Part shown: positions 1 to 8,352 of the stretch, piece after piece
Position numbering within the stretch: position 1 is the first letter of the stretch
Layout: every line of letters begins with the position of its first letter
Origin: Nitriliruptoraceae bacterium
GTDB taxonomy: Bacteria; Actinomycetota; Nitriliruptoria; Nitriliruptorales; Nitriliruptoraceae
NCBI GenBank assembly: GCA_003561535.1
Contig: PWWI01000102.1
Coordinates: 1-39,075, forward strand
Reading direction: 5' to 3'
DNA length: 39,075 bases
Translations under genes and position numbers: made by a program
The notes under the pieces: model-generated
Told to the model about the DNA's origin: nothing
The model's database searches: none
What the model saw: only the letters and a program-made list of their open reading frames with translations

Positions 1-270
1 ACCACCAACACCAGCGGACCCGCCACCCTCGACTTCCACTACGGACGTCCCACCGACACCCCGGTCGTCGGCGACTGGAACGGCAACGGCACCCAGACCG
101 TCGGCATCGTCCGCGGCAACCACTGGCACCTGCGCACCACCAACACCAGCGGACCCGCCACCCTCGACTTCCACTACGGACGTCCCACCGACACCCCGGT
201 CGTCGGCGACTGGAACGGCAACGGCACCCAGACCGTCGGCGTCGTCCGTGACGCCTCCTGGCTGCTGCGC
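1..270 (+). repeat. Two tandem copies of a 135-bp coding repeat
   Basis: Bases 1-105 are identical to 136-240, with the first mismatch at 106/241, giving a period of 135 bp (45 codons). The second copy diverges after 240 into the C-terminal unit. Complete identity at third codon positions points to recent duplication or ongoing recombination between units rather than old repeats under protein-level selection. The array continues off the left edge. Confidence 0.9.
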
Positions 271-324
271 AACAGCAACAACTCGGGCACACACGACCTC
301 GAGTACCGACCCGGCGTGCGCTGA
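1..324 (+). CDS. 3' end of a secreted GDWNGNG-repeat protein (partial)
   Basis: The reading frame is open from base 1 and stops with TGA at 322-324, so only the last 107 residues are present. They consist of tandem 45-residue units carrying PVVGDWNGNGTQTVGIVR followed by a short W-x-L-R strand and an N-x-S-G turn. This pattern resembles the FG-GAP/VCBS-like beta-propeller blades (GDWDGDG type) found at the C-terminus of many secreted actinobacterial hydrolases, where the D/N-rich loop commonly binds calcium. The last unit is diverged and ends in EYRPGVR, the natural C-terminus. Which catalytic or adhesive domain sits upstream cannot be seen. The family assignment rests on the motif only, but the frame itself is certain because the repeat keeps it. 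Confidence 0.8.
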   Translation, partial: TTNTSGPATLDFHYGRPTDTPVVGDWNGNGTQTVGIVRGNHWHLRTTNTSGPATLDFHYGRPTDTPVVGDWNGNGTQTVGVVRDASWLLRNSNNSGTHDLEYRPGVR

Positions 325-346
325 ACGGATCGGAGCGAAGCCGAGC

Positions 347-904
347 TCAACCCGGCAGCAGGATCGCCGGTCGCCCGATGGCGAAGGCGGCCACCGCGAC
401 CTGCTGCTGCAGGGTGGTAGCGCCCATCAGGGCCCCGAGACGCTCGACGACGATCGGTCCGTCCAACTCCAGCGCGGCGGCAAGGACCTCGATGTCGTCG
501 CGCCGCAGCGCCAACGTCAGCGCATGCGGCTCACCACGCAGGTCACGCACGAGAGCGAGGTAGGCGACCAGCAGCCCCGCGGGCTCCTGCGGATCGAAGC
601 CCCGTGACACACCGGCCGCGGAGACGATCCCGAGGCCGAGGTCGACCTCGAGGGGCTTCCGCACCGGGTAGAGCTCGCACGGATCGAAGCCGTAGACCTC
701 CGCCAGGATCTGCAGGAGTGGCTCGTCGGGGACCTCGGTCCCCCGCTCGAAGGCCCGCAGCTGCCGGACCGACAGGGCCCCACGCGAGCGGACCGCCAGC
801 GACCAGCGCATCCGGCGGCCCCGACGCGCGCGCAGCAGCCTGCTGACCCGATCCGCGAACGCGAGCTCGGCTTCTGGGAGCTGGTCACGGGGAACGTCGG
901 TCAT
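347..904 (-). CDS. XRE-type helix-turn-helix transcriptional regulator
   Basis: A 185-residue protein. Residues about 12-70 look like an XRE/Cro HTH domain: RVSRLLRARRGRRMRWSLAV, then the recognition-helix region GALSVRQLRAFERGTEVPDE, then LLQILAEVYGFDPCELYP, the usual helix that closes the domain. The remaining 110 residues form a helical C-terminal region of unknown ligand. The start ATG at 904 is preceded by GGAGG with 7 nt spacing. The gene is divergent from the fused spermidine-synthase-like gene at 1022 across a 117-nt gap, so it might regulate itself or that neighbour. This is inference; no clear operator was seen. Much longer upstream readings of the same frame run antisense through the neighbour and are not real. 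Confidence 0.75.
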   Translation of the reverse strand: MTDVPRDQLPEAELAFADRVSRLLRARRGRRMRWSLAVRSRGALSVRQLRAFERGTEVPDEPLLQILAEVYGFDPCELYPVRKPLEVDLGLGIVSAAGVSRGFDPQEPAGLLVAYLALVRDLRGEPHALTLALRRDDIEVLAAALELDGPIVVERLGALMGATTLQQQVAVAAFAIGRPAILLPG

Positions 905-1021
905 GGCACCCTCCAGGGGCCGGGCGAAACCCGTGACGGTCCTATCGGCATCTCGGTTCTCGGACTTGAGCCCCCCCCGACAGCCAAGCGGTCGCCCGCG
1001 ACTGCGTACCCTGCCGCCCTC

Positions 1022-2503
1022 ATGCCTCCCTTCGCCGCCGCCGCGCTCGTCTTCCTGTCGTCGGCCGCCGTGCTGGTCCTCGAGATCCTGGCGGCCCGAC
1101 TGCTCGCGCCCTACGTCGGTGCGACCCTGGAGACCTACACCGCCATCATCGGGGTGATCCTGGCCGGCATCGCCGTGGGCTCCTGGCTCGGCGGCAAGGC
1201 CGCCGACGCCCGCGACCCCAAGGAGTTGCTCGGCCCGCTGCTGATCACCGGAGGAGCGCTGGCCTTCATCTCGATCCCGATCCTCGACGGGTTGGGCACC
1301 TCGCTGCGTGGCGCCGGGCCGACCACCACGACCACCCTGACCGTGCTGGCCTTCTTCGCCCCAGCGGCCGTGCTGTCCGCCGTGACCCCGGCGGTGATCA
1401 AGATCCAACTCGCCAGCCTGGCGGAGACCGGCCGCGTCGTCGGCCGGCTGTCGGCCCTGTCCACCACCGGCGCGATCGTCGGCACGTTCTTGACCGGCTT
1501 CCTGCTGGTCGCCGCCTTCCCCACACGCCCCGTGGTGCGGGTGACGGCACTGCTGCTGGTGCTGCTCGGGGTCGGCACGTCGCTGGCGCTCAAGCGGGGG
1601 CGCGGGCTGACGGTGGGCAGCACGCTCGCGGTGCTGGCCGCCGCCGCCTTCTCCTTCGCGGCTTCGCACCCCTGCGAGCACGAGTCCGCCTACTACTGCG
1701 CCTACATCGTCGCCGACGAGGACCGACCCAGCGGCCGCGCCCTGTGGCTGGACACGCTGCGCCACTCCTACGTCGACCTCGACGATCCCACCTACCTCGA
1801 GTTCACCTACACGCAGTGGTTCGGCGACGTGATCACGGCGATGGCACCCGATGGTGAGCCGCTCTCCGCCCTGCACATCGGTGGGGCCGGGTTCACGATG
1901 CCGAGGTACCTCAGGGCGGCACATCCCGGCTCCACCTCCGAGGTGCTGGAGGTCGACGAACTGCTGGTCGAACTCGCCGAGGACGAGCTCGGTCTCGAGC
2001 TCGGCGACGACATCAGCGTGCGGATCGGGGATGCCCGCTCGACCATCGCCGACGGTGAGCCGGGTGAGCACGACCTGGTCATCGGGGACGCCTTCGGGGG
2101 GGTCGCGGTCCCCTGGCACCTCGCCACGGTAGAGTTCACCGAGCTGGTCCGCGTGCGGCTCGCGCCCGACGGCGTCTACGTCATGAACGTGATCGACTAC
2201 GGGCCCCGGCGGTTCCTGCGCGCGGAGCTGGCCACCGTCGCAGCGGTCTTCGACCACGTCGCGGTGCTCGGTCGCCCTGACTCGTTCGGTGACGCCACCC
2301 GGGCGATAGGGGGCAACTACGTCGTGATCGCCTCCGACGCGCCGTTGCCGCTGGCGGAGATCGCTGCCGCCAACGCCCGCCGGGGACGCAGCGACGAGCT
2401 GCTCAGCGGCGCTGAGCTCGACCGCTTCATCGGCGACGCCCGGGTCCTGATCGACGACCGCGCGCCCGTCGATCAGCTGCTGACCCCACGACCCGTGGAC
2501 TAA
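1022..2503 (+). CDS. Fused membrane/spermidine-synthase-like protein
   Basis: A 493-residue protein. The first 215 residues hold about six hydrophobic segments, starting FAAAALVFLSSAAVLVLEIL. The following AARLLAPYVGATLETYTAIIG stretch is typical of the fused MFS/spermidine synthase family. The C-terminal half is a Rossmann methyltransferase-like SpeE domain with a glycine loop LHIGGAGFTMPRYL, an acidic strand end EVLEVDE, and the IGDARS and LVIGDAFGG motifs. The loop GGAGF is degenerate against the GGGDGG of true spermidine synthases, so polyamine synthesis is doubtful. Such proteins are usually annotated as spermidine synthase but their substrate is unknown. No Shine-Dalgarno precedes the ATG. 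A TACCCT box at 1007-1012 lies 9 nt upstream of the ATG, so the transcript may be nearly leaderless. A second, longer member of the family is at 5009-7789. Confidence 0.8.
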   Translation: MPPFAAAALVFLSSAAVLVLEILAARLLAPYVGATLETYTAIIGVILAGIAVGSWLGGKAADARDPKELLGPLLITGGALAFISIPILDGLGTSLRGAGPTTTTTLTVLAFFAPAAVLSAVTPAVIKIQLASLAETGRVVGRLSALSTTGAIVGTFLTGFLLVAAFPTRPVVRVTALLLVLLGVGTSLALKRGRGLTVGSTLAVLAAAAFSFAASHPCEHESAYYCAYIVADEDRPSGRALWLDTLRHSYVDLDDPTYLEFTYTQWFGDVITAMAPDGEPLSALHIGGAGFTMPRYLRAAHPGSTSEVLEVDELLVELAEDELGLELGDDISVRIGDARSTIADGEPGEHDLVIGDAFGGVAVPWHLATVEFTELVRVRLAPDGVYVMNVIDYGPRRFLRAELATVAAVFDHVAVLGRPDSFGDATRAIGGNYVVIASDAPLPLAEIAAANARRGRSDELLSGAELDRFIGDARVLIDDRAPVDQLLTPRPVD

Positions 2504-2525
2504 CACCCCCGACAACGGCGATACT
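2496..2525 (+). promoter_or_regulatory. Possible promoter of the NDH-2-like gene
   Basis: TGGACT (2496-2501), 18 nt, GATACT (2520-2525) gives a plausible sigma-70-type promoter in front of the gene at 2602. The -35 part overlaps the stop of the preceding gene. Only four of six -35 bases match the consensus, so this is weak. Confidence 0.3.
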
Positions 2526-2601
2526 GGTCAGGCCACCGCAGCGAACCCGGAGGCGTCGCGGGTCCCACCGTCCGCCCCCGCTGCCACCCCGGGGAGCCCC
2601 C

Positions 2602-3810
2602 ATGTCCGACCAGCAGACCAGCTCGCAACCCCCGCCGCTGAGCTCCGCCCTGCCCCGGGTGGTGATCATCGGCGCCGGGTACGCCGGCAGTCACGCCGCG
2701 GTCGCCGCCAGCCGCAGCGGCAAGGTGGAGGTCGTGGTGGTCGACCACGACGGGCGCCACGGCTTCCTGGCCCGCATGGCCGGGGTCGCCGCGGGCCGGC
2801 TCCGCACCAGCGACGCCCGCGCGCCTCTGCGCGAGCTCGTCGGTGCCGACATCGAGGTGGTCCACGGCCGGGTCGTTCGCATCGACGACGAGGCGGGCAC
2901 CGTCCCCCTCGACGACGCCACCCTCCTGCACGCCGACGCGGTGGTCGTCAGCGCGGGTTCCGGTTCGCCGGCCGGCAGCGTGGCCGGCAGCGAGCGCTAC
3001 GCCGCCACGCTGCACACCCCCGACGACGCCTTGGCGCTGCGGCGCCGCCTGGCCCGCACCGACCGGCTCGTGATCGTCGGCGCCGGCGCCACCGGGGTGC
3101 AGCTCGCGGCCGAGGTCGGCGCCGCACGGCCGGGCATCGAGGTGCGCTTGGTCGAGATCGCCGGCCGCCTCCTGCCCGCGGAGCCCCGACGGCTCGGCGA
3201 CGACGTCATGTCGGCGCTCCTGGAGGTCGGTGTCCACCTCCACCTCAGCACCGAGGTGGCCCGGGTCGACCGGCGGGGCGTGGTGCTGGGTGACGGGCGC
3301 CGCTTCGATGGCACCGTCGTCTGGGCCGGGGGGTGGCGGGCCGATGCGACCGAGCTGCTGCCGACGGCGCCGACCCAGGACGGCCGGGCGATCGTGACCA
3401 GCGACCTGAGGGTCTCCGGGCTGCGACGGGTCCTGGCCGCCGGCGACATCGCCGCCCACCGTGACATCATCGGACGGCTGCTGCCGATGTCGGCCCAGAT
3501 CTCCATCCAGGCCGGCGCCACCGCCGGACACAACGCGGCCGCGCTGGCCACGGGACAGCCGACCCGACCCGCGCGACTGGTCGAGCTCGGCCGCATCATC
3601 GACCTCGGGGACCGGGGTGTCGGCCGCGTCGGCCCGATCCCGATCGGCTGGGGTCCCACCTCCCGGTTGGTCCCCCTGCTCCACCTCGGGGTCGACCTCC
3701 GCCACCTGTGGCAGCTCGGCGGGGTCGCCGTCGCTCTCGCGCACGTCCCGAGCCGGGGCGGTGCCCAGGCCACCCCACCGGCGAGGACTCCCCTGCACGC
3801 CGTCAGCTGA
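2602..3810 (+). CDS. NDH-2/AIF-like FAD-dependent NAD(P)H oxidoreductase
   Basis: A 402-residue two-dinucleotide-fold flavoprotein. The FAD-binding GxGxxG is at residues 24-29 (VVIIGAGYAGSHAA), the NAD(P)H-binding motif near residues 154-172 (LVIVGAGATGVQLAAEV), and the second FAD-contact motif LAAGDIAA near residue 278. This order is that of type II NADH dehydrogenases and AIF-like oxidoreductases. The C-terminal region (LVELGRIIDLGDRGVGRVGPIPIGWGP) resembles the membrane-docking and quinone-site part of such enzymes. No CxxC disulfide motif follows the first glycine loop, so it is not a disulfide reductase. Likely role: oxidation of NADH with a quinone or small electron acceptor at the membrane. 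The first 17 residues are a low-complexity tail. The start is ATG with GGGGAG upstream. It stands alone as a transcription unit. Confidence 0.8.
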   Translation: MSDQQTSSQPPPLSSALPRVVIIGAGYAGSHAAVAASRSGKVEVVVVDHDGRHGFLARMAGVAAGRLRTSDARAPLRELVGADIEVVHGRVVRIDDEAGTVPLDDATLLHADAVVVSAGSGSPAGSVAGSERYAATLHTPDDALALRRRLARTDRLVIVGAGATGVQLAAEVGAARPGIEVRLVEIAGRLLPAEPRRLGDDVMSALLEVGVHLHLSTEVARVDRRGVVLGDGRRFDGTVVWAGGWRADATELLPTAPTQDGRAIVTSDLRVSGLRRVLAAGDIAAHRDIIGRLLPMSAQISIQAGATAGHNAAALATGQPTRPARLVELGRIIDLGDRGVGRVGPIPIGWGPTSRLVPLLHLGVDLRHLWQLGGVAVALAHVPSRGGAQATPPARTPLHAVS

Positions 3811-3855
3811 CCCACCGCGCCCCCGCGGGACGATCGACCATCCACCCCTCGACGC

Positions 3856-3884
3856 GTGACCACCCGGCCGACGCGCCCTAACGT
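3856..3884 (+). promoter_or_regulatory. Possible promoter of the PAS protein gene
   Basis: GTGACC (3856-3861), 17 nt, TAACGT (3879-3884) matches a sigma-70-like promoter. It would place transcription start near 3890, about 20 nt ahead of the GTG start at 3911 and just upstream of its GGAGGGA ribosome site. Confidence 0.4.
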
Positions 3885-3910
3885 GGAGGCGAGCAGCCAG
3901 GGAGGGACCT

Positions 3911-4996
3911 GTGAGCGGCGACAGGCAGCCGGAGAACGACCGGGACAGCGATGCGCCCCACATCGACGTCACCTCGCTGGACCTCGGTGGGGACGTGGTG
4001 TTCATCACCGACGACCAGGGGCGGATCGTCGACGTCAACGACGCGTTCGTGCGGGTCACCGGCTACTCGAAACGGGAGGCGATCGGGGCGAAGCCGAACC
4101 TGCTGTCCTCCGGCTACCAGGACGAGCGCTTCTACAAGGACCTCTGGGACACGATCACCAGCGGCCAGGTGTGGGAGGGACAGCTGGTCGACCGCCGACG
4201 CGACGGGGCGCTGCGCACCCACCACGCGACGATCAGTCCGGTCCAGGACCACACCGGCCGGATCACCCACTACGTCGCCGTGGAGCGGGACGTCACCACC
4301 GAGCTGGGCCGGCACGGTGCGGTGGGATCCACCGGCATGCTGCACACCGATCTGACCGGCCGCTGCGTCTACGCCGACGGCCGGGCCGCGTCGCTGCTCG
4401 GCCGCTCCAACAGCGACCTGCTCGGCCCCGGCTTCCTCCGCAGCCTGGTGGCCGCCGACGCCGACGCGCTGCGCGAGGTGATCCAGATGGCCGCCGAGCT
4501 CGGCCGGGAGCACCGCCTCGACGTCCGCTCCGAGAAGGGAGCCTGGCTGCACGTCGAGGTGGCACCGCTGTCGGTCGCGTCCGGCTCGGTGATCGGGGCG
4601 GTGTGCGGGCTGGAGGACGTCGCCGACCAGGTCTCGGTCCACCGCGAGCTGGCCCGCCGGGACGCCTTCGTGTCCTCGGTGCTCGACGCGCTCGATGACC
4701 CCGTGGCCGTGGTCGACGGCGACGGCACGGTGGCGGTGGTCAACCGCGCGTGGCTGTCGGCCTCCGCGGCCAGCAAGGGCGACCTGCTGCTGTCGCTGCG
4801 GGTGGGCGACGACCTCCGCACCGCGGTGCGACGGGCGATCGACAGCGGCGACGCCGACGCCAAGGTCTTCGGTGGCGAACTGCACCGGGTGCTGACCGGT
4901 ATGAGCGGGGAACGGCAGACCGGCTCCCGCTTCCAGATCACGCCCCTGCGCACCGACGACGGCGGAGCGGTCCTGCGGCTGCGCGCCGACGCCTGA
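3911..4996 (+). CDS. PAS-domain protein without an output domain
   Basis: A 361-residue soluble protein. Residues about 18-135 form a clear PAS/PAC domain: DVVFITDDQGRIVDVNDAFV, then RVTGYSKREAIGAKPNLLSS, ending in TGRITHYVAVERDVT. Two further PAS-like segments follow (about 140-240, and 250-355, the latter with LDDPVAVVDGDGTVAVVNRA). No histidine kinase, GGDEF, EAL, PP2C or HTH domain follows the last one, although such N-terminal PAS domains normally feed one. The site that would hold the flavin-reactive Cys in LOV domains reads KPNLLSSGYQ, without Cys, so a LOV photoreceptor is unlikely. It may act by binding a partner protein encoded elsewhere. The GTG start at 3911 is chosen because GGAGGGA lies 3 nt upstream of the CCT before it. 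It converges on the gene at 5009. Confidence 0.8.
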   Translation: MSGDRQPENDRDSDAPHIDVTSLDLGGDVVFITDDQGRIVDVNDAFVRVTGYSKREAIGAKPNLLSSGYQDERFYKDLWDTITSGQVWEGQLVDRRRDGALRTHHATISPVQDHTGRITHYVAVERDVTTELGRHGAVGSTGMLHTDLTGRCVYADGRAASLLGRSNSDLLGPGFLRSLVAADADALREVIQMAAELGREHRLDVRSEKGAWLHVEVAPLSVASGSVIGAVCGLEDVADQVSVHRELARRDAFVSSVLDALDDPVAVVDGDGTVAVVNRAWLSASAASKGDLLLSLRVGDDLRTAVRRAIDSGDADAKVFGGELHRVLTGMSGERQTGSRFQITPLRTDDGGAVLRLRADA

Positions 4997-5008
4997 TCGC
5001 AGCGCCCC

Positions 5009-7789
5009 TCATCCCTCGCCGGGACCGCCGAGCAGGTCCTGGTCGGGACCCGGGAGCAGCCGCGGGAGCAGCCGCGCCGCCGGCGAGACGTCCCGGGGAC
5101 CGGAGGCATCCGCCGGCGAGTGCTCGAGGAAGCGGTCCAGCCACACCTGGGCCTCCTCGGCCTGGCCCTGACGGTCGAGCAGACGGAACCGCGAGTAGCT
5201 CCGCCCGGCCGTCACGTAGCCGAGTTGCCGCTCGTCCAACCGTGCGAGGAACGGATCGTCAGCCAGCGGCACCGCCTCCTCGAGGGCGAGGTAGAACGCT
5301 TCCCGCGCCGCCCCGGTCACGAACGTCGCCTCGCCGGCACGCACGGCCCGCTGGCTGACCGGGGCGCGGTACTCGATCACGGGTCGCCGGTCGGTGTTGA
5401 GCTCCCGGTCGGCGTAGAGGCCGCTGGCGGTGAGGTTGCCGACGTACATGCGCAGGCCCAGCGCCTCGAGGAAGGCGTCGGTCAGGGCCTCGTCGGTCAG
5501 CTGGCGCCCCTGTTCGGGGAGGACAGCGGGGTCGAGCGGCCGGGGGTCGTCACGTCCGACCAGCGCCACGATCGACCGTTCGGCGTACAGGTCGCCGCGC
5601 CACACGGTGACCTCGTCGAAGACCGCGTCCATCGTCGCGCCGATCACCCCCAGCTCGGCGTCGGTCACCTGGTACAGGGGCACCCACTGCACGTAGGCCC
5701 CGCCCTCGGCCAGGCGCTGCTGGGCGGTCCGGAAGTGCTCCAGGGTGTAGAGGTTGCCGGTCCCGGCCTCCCAGGGCGTGAACAGGTCGCTGCTGATCAC
5801 GTCGAAGGTCTCGTCGCTGCGCCGCAGGCAGGTCCGGCCGTCGGCGGCGTGCACCACCGCTCGCTCGTCGACGAACAGCCCGTTGACCCAGGGCGTGAAG
5901 TGGGCCTCGGCGAGCTCGACGACCTCCTGGATCAGCTCGCACACCACCACCCGCTCGACGTCGAAGGCCAGCCCGGCACCGGCGGTGATGCCCGTGCCCA
6001 TGCCGAGGTAGAACACCGCTTCGGGCGCGTGCTGGGTCAGCAGCGGGACCACGGACTGGTTGCGTTCCGCGTCGAGGGCGCGGGTCCCGCCGAGGGTGTA
6101 GTGGTTGTCCACCCGGATGAAGAGGTCGTCACGGTCCGCGACCACCGACACCGTGGCCTGGGGTCCCTCCCGGACCTCGACCAGGGTCTGGGCGGTGCCC
6201 GGCGCCAGCCGGACGGTGGCCCACCCGTCAGGGGTGACCAGGACCAGCCCGACGGCGGCGACAGCGGCCACCGTCGTGACCACGACCCACCGCCCCGGTG
6301 CGGCCCGGGCCACCTCGCCGTCGGCTCGTCCCGCCTGCTGCGCCCGCACGGCGGCACGGGCGAGCACGGCGGCGATGACCGCCGCCAGCGCGGCGTAGCC
6401 GCCGGCGACGACCAGCAGGCTGCGCCACGCGCCGAGCCAGGGCAGCAGGACGAACCCCGCGGCCAGGGATCCGACGATGCCCCCCACCGTGTTCACCGCC
6501 ACCAGGCGCCCGATCGTCTGACCCGGGGCTGCCGCACGCTGCTGCAGCAACCGGAGCAGGTAGGGCAGCAGCGCACCGAGGACGACCGCCGGCAGGAACA
6601 TCACGACCACGGCCACACCGGCGACCTCGAGCACGTACCCGGTGAAACCAGCGGTCCCACCGATCAACCGCAGCCCCTCGGTGCGCGCGTGGAACAGCCA
6701 GGGTGAAGCGGCGGCGACCGCTGAGGAGGCCAGCAGCAACCCCACCAGCAGCACCGGCGGCGGCACCACCCGCAGCCGGGTGAGACGGTTCGCGACGCCG
6801 GCCCAGGCCGCCAGGGCCAGCAGGAAGGTCGCGAGCACGAGAGCGTAGGTGTAGGCGCTGTTCTGCAGGACCTGCGCGAACAGCCGCGTCCAGACGACCT
6901 CGACCGCCAGCGTCAGCACGCCGGAGCCGAACGCGATCGACCAGATCGCCCACAGCGGCAGCCCGGTCAGGGCGCCAGCCACGGCGCCGGGGGTGTGCGC
7001 TGGCGGCGATGCGGCGGGGGGAGCGGACGGGTGGGGCGAGCGCGTCGGCGGCGGCATCGACCCCGACGGCGCGCCAGCCTCTGCCCCCGAGCGCGCGCTC
7101 CGGGAGACGGCGGCCAGCGCCAGCGCGGCGATGCCGACCGCCGCATCCAGGCCGACCGCGACCAGGTAGGCCCCGAGGTAGCCGACGAGCACGGGCAGCA
7201 GGAAGCCGGCCGCCAGGGCACCGAGGGCGGAGCCGAGCGTGTTGACGGCGTACAGCAGGCTGCCGGTCCGACCGAGCGCCGCGCGCTCACGGACCAGGTG
7301 CTGACCGAGCACCGGCAGCGTCCCGCCCATGAGGATCGACGGCGGCAGCAGCACGACCGTGGCCACCCCCGCGCGGATGAAGGTGTCGGCGACCGGACCG
7401 TCACCGAGGAGCGCGACGAGGACCGGCTCGACGGCGACGAAGACCTGGAGCAGCAGCAGGAACCCGAGGGCCGTCGCCGCCACCCCGAGCTCCAGCCACC
7501 CGAAGCCGACCAACGGATCGCGGAAGGTGCTGGCGCGTCCGCCCCACCACCAGCCACCGATCGCGAGACCGGCGAAGAAGATCGCGATCGTGATCGCCGC
7601 CGCCTGGGCGGTCGAGCCGAACAGCAGCCCGAGCTCGCGCGCCCACAGCACCTGGTAGATCAGGGCGGCCGCGCCGGAGGTGAGGAACAGCAGCAGGAGC
7701 ACGCCGGAACCCGCCCGCCCCGACCACACCCCGCTGGGGACCCGGGCGGCTGCCACCGGTGCGCCGGTCACCTCGGTGTCGCCCGCCAT
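5009..7789 (-). CDS. Large fused MFS-like/spermidine-synthase-like membrane protein
   Basis: A 926-residue protein. Residues about 25-490 contain numerous membrane helices in two blocks, beginning GVLLLLFLTSGAAALIYQVL, with the family signature WARELGLLFGSTAQAAAITI right after. The blocks are separated by a Pro/Ser/Ala-rich linker near residue 230-275. Residues about 520-760 form the SpeE-like Rossmann domain, with the glycine loop FYLGMGTGITAGAGL, VERVVVCELIQEVVELAEAHF, the DGR motif after VHAAD, and DVISSDLFTPWEAGTGNLYT. The last 150 residues are helical, possibly repeat-like. True polyamine synthase activity is uncertain; the family is widespread and uncharacterised. ATG at 7789 is preferred over the adjacent GTG at 7792 because AAGGG lies 5 nt upstream of the ATG but only 2 nt from the GTG. 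It is divergent from the gene at 7949. Confidence 0.8.
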   Translation of the reverse strand: MAGDTEVTGAPVAAARVPSGVWSGRAGSGVLLLLFLTSGAAALIYQVLWARELGLLFGSTAQAAAITIAIFFAGLAIGGWWWGGRASTFRDPLVGFGWLELGVAATALGFLLLLQVFVAVEPVLVALLGDGPVADTFIRAGVATVVLLPPSILMGGTLPVLGQHLVRERAALGRTGSLLYAVNTLGSALGALAAGFLLPVLVGYLGAYLVAVGLDAAVGIAALALAAVSRSARSGAEAGAPSGSMPPPTRSPHPSAPPAASPPAHTPGAVAGALTGLPLWAIWSIAFGSGVLTLAVEVVWTRLFAQVLQNSAYTYALVLATFLLALAAWAGVANRLTRLRVVPPPVLLVGLLLASSAVAAASPWLFHARTEGLRLIGGTAGFTGYVLEVAGVAVVVMFLPAVVLGALLPYLLRLLQQRAAAPGQTIGRLVAVNTVGGIVGSLAAGFVLLPWLGAWRSLLVVAGGYAALAAVIAAVLARAAVRAQQAGRADGEVARAAPGRWVVVTTVAAVAAVGLVLVTPDGWATVRLAPGTAQTLVEVREGPQATVSVVADRDDLFIRVDNHYTLGGTRALDAERNQSVVPLLTQHAPEAVFYLGMGTGITAGAGLAFDVERVVVCELIQEVVELAEAHFTPWVNGLFVDERAVVHAADGRTCLRRSDETFDVISSDLFTPWEAGTGNLYTLEHFRTAQQRLAEGGAYVQWVPLYQVTDAELGVIGATMDAVFDEVTVWRGDLYAERSIVALVGRDDPRPLDPAVLPEQGRQLTDEALTDAFLEALGLRMYVGNLTASGLYADRELNTDRRPVIEYRAPVSQRAVRAGEATFVTGAAREAFYLALEEAVPLADDPFLARLDERQLGYVTAGRSYSRFRLLDRQGQAEEAQVWLDRFLEHSPADASGPRDVSPAARLLPRLLPGPDQDLLGGPGEG

Positions 7790-7948
7790 CACCGCCCTTC
7801 AACGATGGTTGTTCTCGGAGCCGTTCTCGTTCCGCGGCGGCAGGGTACGCGACCGCGTGATCGTGCGACCCGGCCCCGTCTGCCCCGCGGTCGGCGGCTA
7901 CCGTGGGGCGGCGACCTGGCCGACAGCCGAGGCAGTGAGGGGAACGAC

Positions 7949-8344
7949 GTGGCGTTGGACGAGGACCTCCGGGCGTTCGCGACCGGCACGAACTTCGCCG
8001 CGCTGACCACCCTGTTCGCCGACGGGAGCCCCCAGACCCAGGTGATGTGGGTCGACGCCGACGACGAGCACATCCTGATCAACACCGAGGTCCACCGGGC
8101 CAAGTTCCGCAACGTGGAACGTGACCCCCGGGTGACCGTGACGATCTGGCAGCACGACGACCCGTACCGCTACATCGAGGTCCGCGGCGAGGTGACCGAC
8201 ATCGTGCGCGGTCCCGCCGCTCGCGAGCACATCGACCGCTGTGCGCAGCGCTACTTCAGCCGCCCCTACCCCGCCGAGCAGATCACCTCGGAGCGGGCGA
8301 TCCTGCGCATCACGCCCCACCGGGTCCTGCGACGGGGCGTGTAG
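7949..8344 (+). CDS. PPOX-class (F420-dependent type) flavin/deazaflavin protein
   Basis: A 131-residue split-barrel protein of the pyridoxamine-phosphate-oxidase-like fold. Conserved features visible are FAALTTLFADGSPQTQVMWV (first strands), ILINTEVHRAKFRNVERDPR (the phosphate-binding loop with K/R residues), VTVTIWQHDDPYRYIEVRGE, and the C-terminal ILRITPHRVLRRGV. In Actinomycetota most such short proteins are F420H2-dependent reductases or FMN/biliverdin-binding relatives. The exact cofactor cannot be read from the sequence. The GTG start at 7949 is chosen because GAGGGG lies 6 nt upstream and the fold begins only a few residues later; longer in-frame readings run antisense through the neighbouring gene. 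It converges on the gene at 8353 with 8 nt between stops. Confidence 0.8.
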   Translation: MALDEDLRAFATGTNFAALTTLFADGSPQTQVMWVDADDEHILINTEVHRAKFRNVERDPRVTVTIWQHDDPYRYIEVRGEVTDIVRGPAAREHIDRCAQRYFSRPYPAEQITSERAILRITPHRVLRRGV

Positions 8345-8352
8345 CCGCACCG

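Noticed and set aside
1-270. CRISPR array
   Set aside because: The repeats are 135 bp, contiguous without spacers and keep an open reading frame.
347-2515. Very long minus-strand open frame covering the XRE gene and the opposite strand of the membrane/SpeE-like gene
   Set aside because: Only residues after the ATG at 904 look like a folded protein; the rest is Gly/Arg/Gln-rich antisense composition typical of high-GC DNA. Similar long antisense frames at 2500-4059, 5120-6706, 24604-26607 and 31087-32898 were dropped for the same reason.
3965-4315. LOV blue-light photoreceptor domain
   Set aside because: The PAS fold is present but the position of the reactive Cys in the GxNCRFLQ motif is occupied by KPNLLSSG, without Cys.
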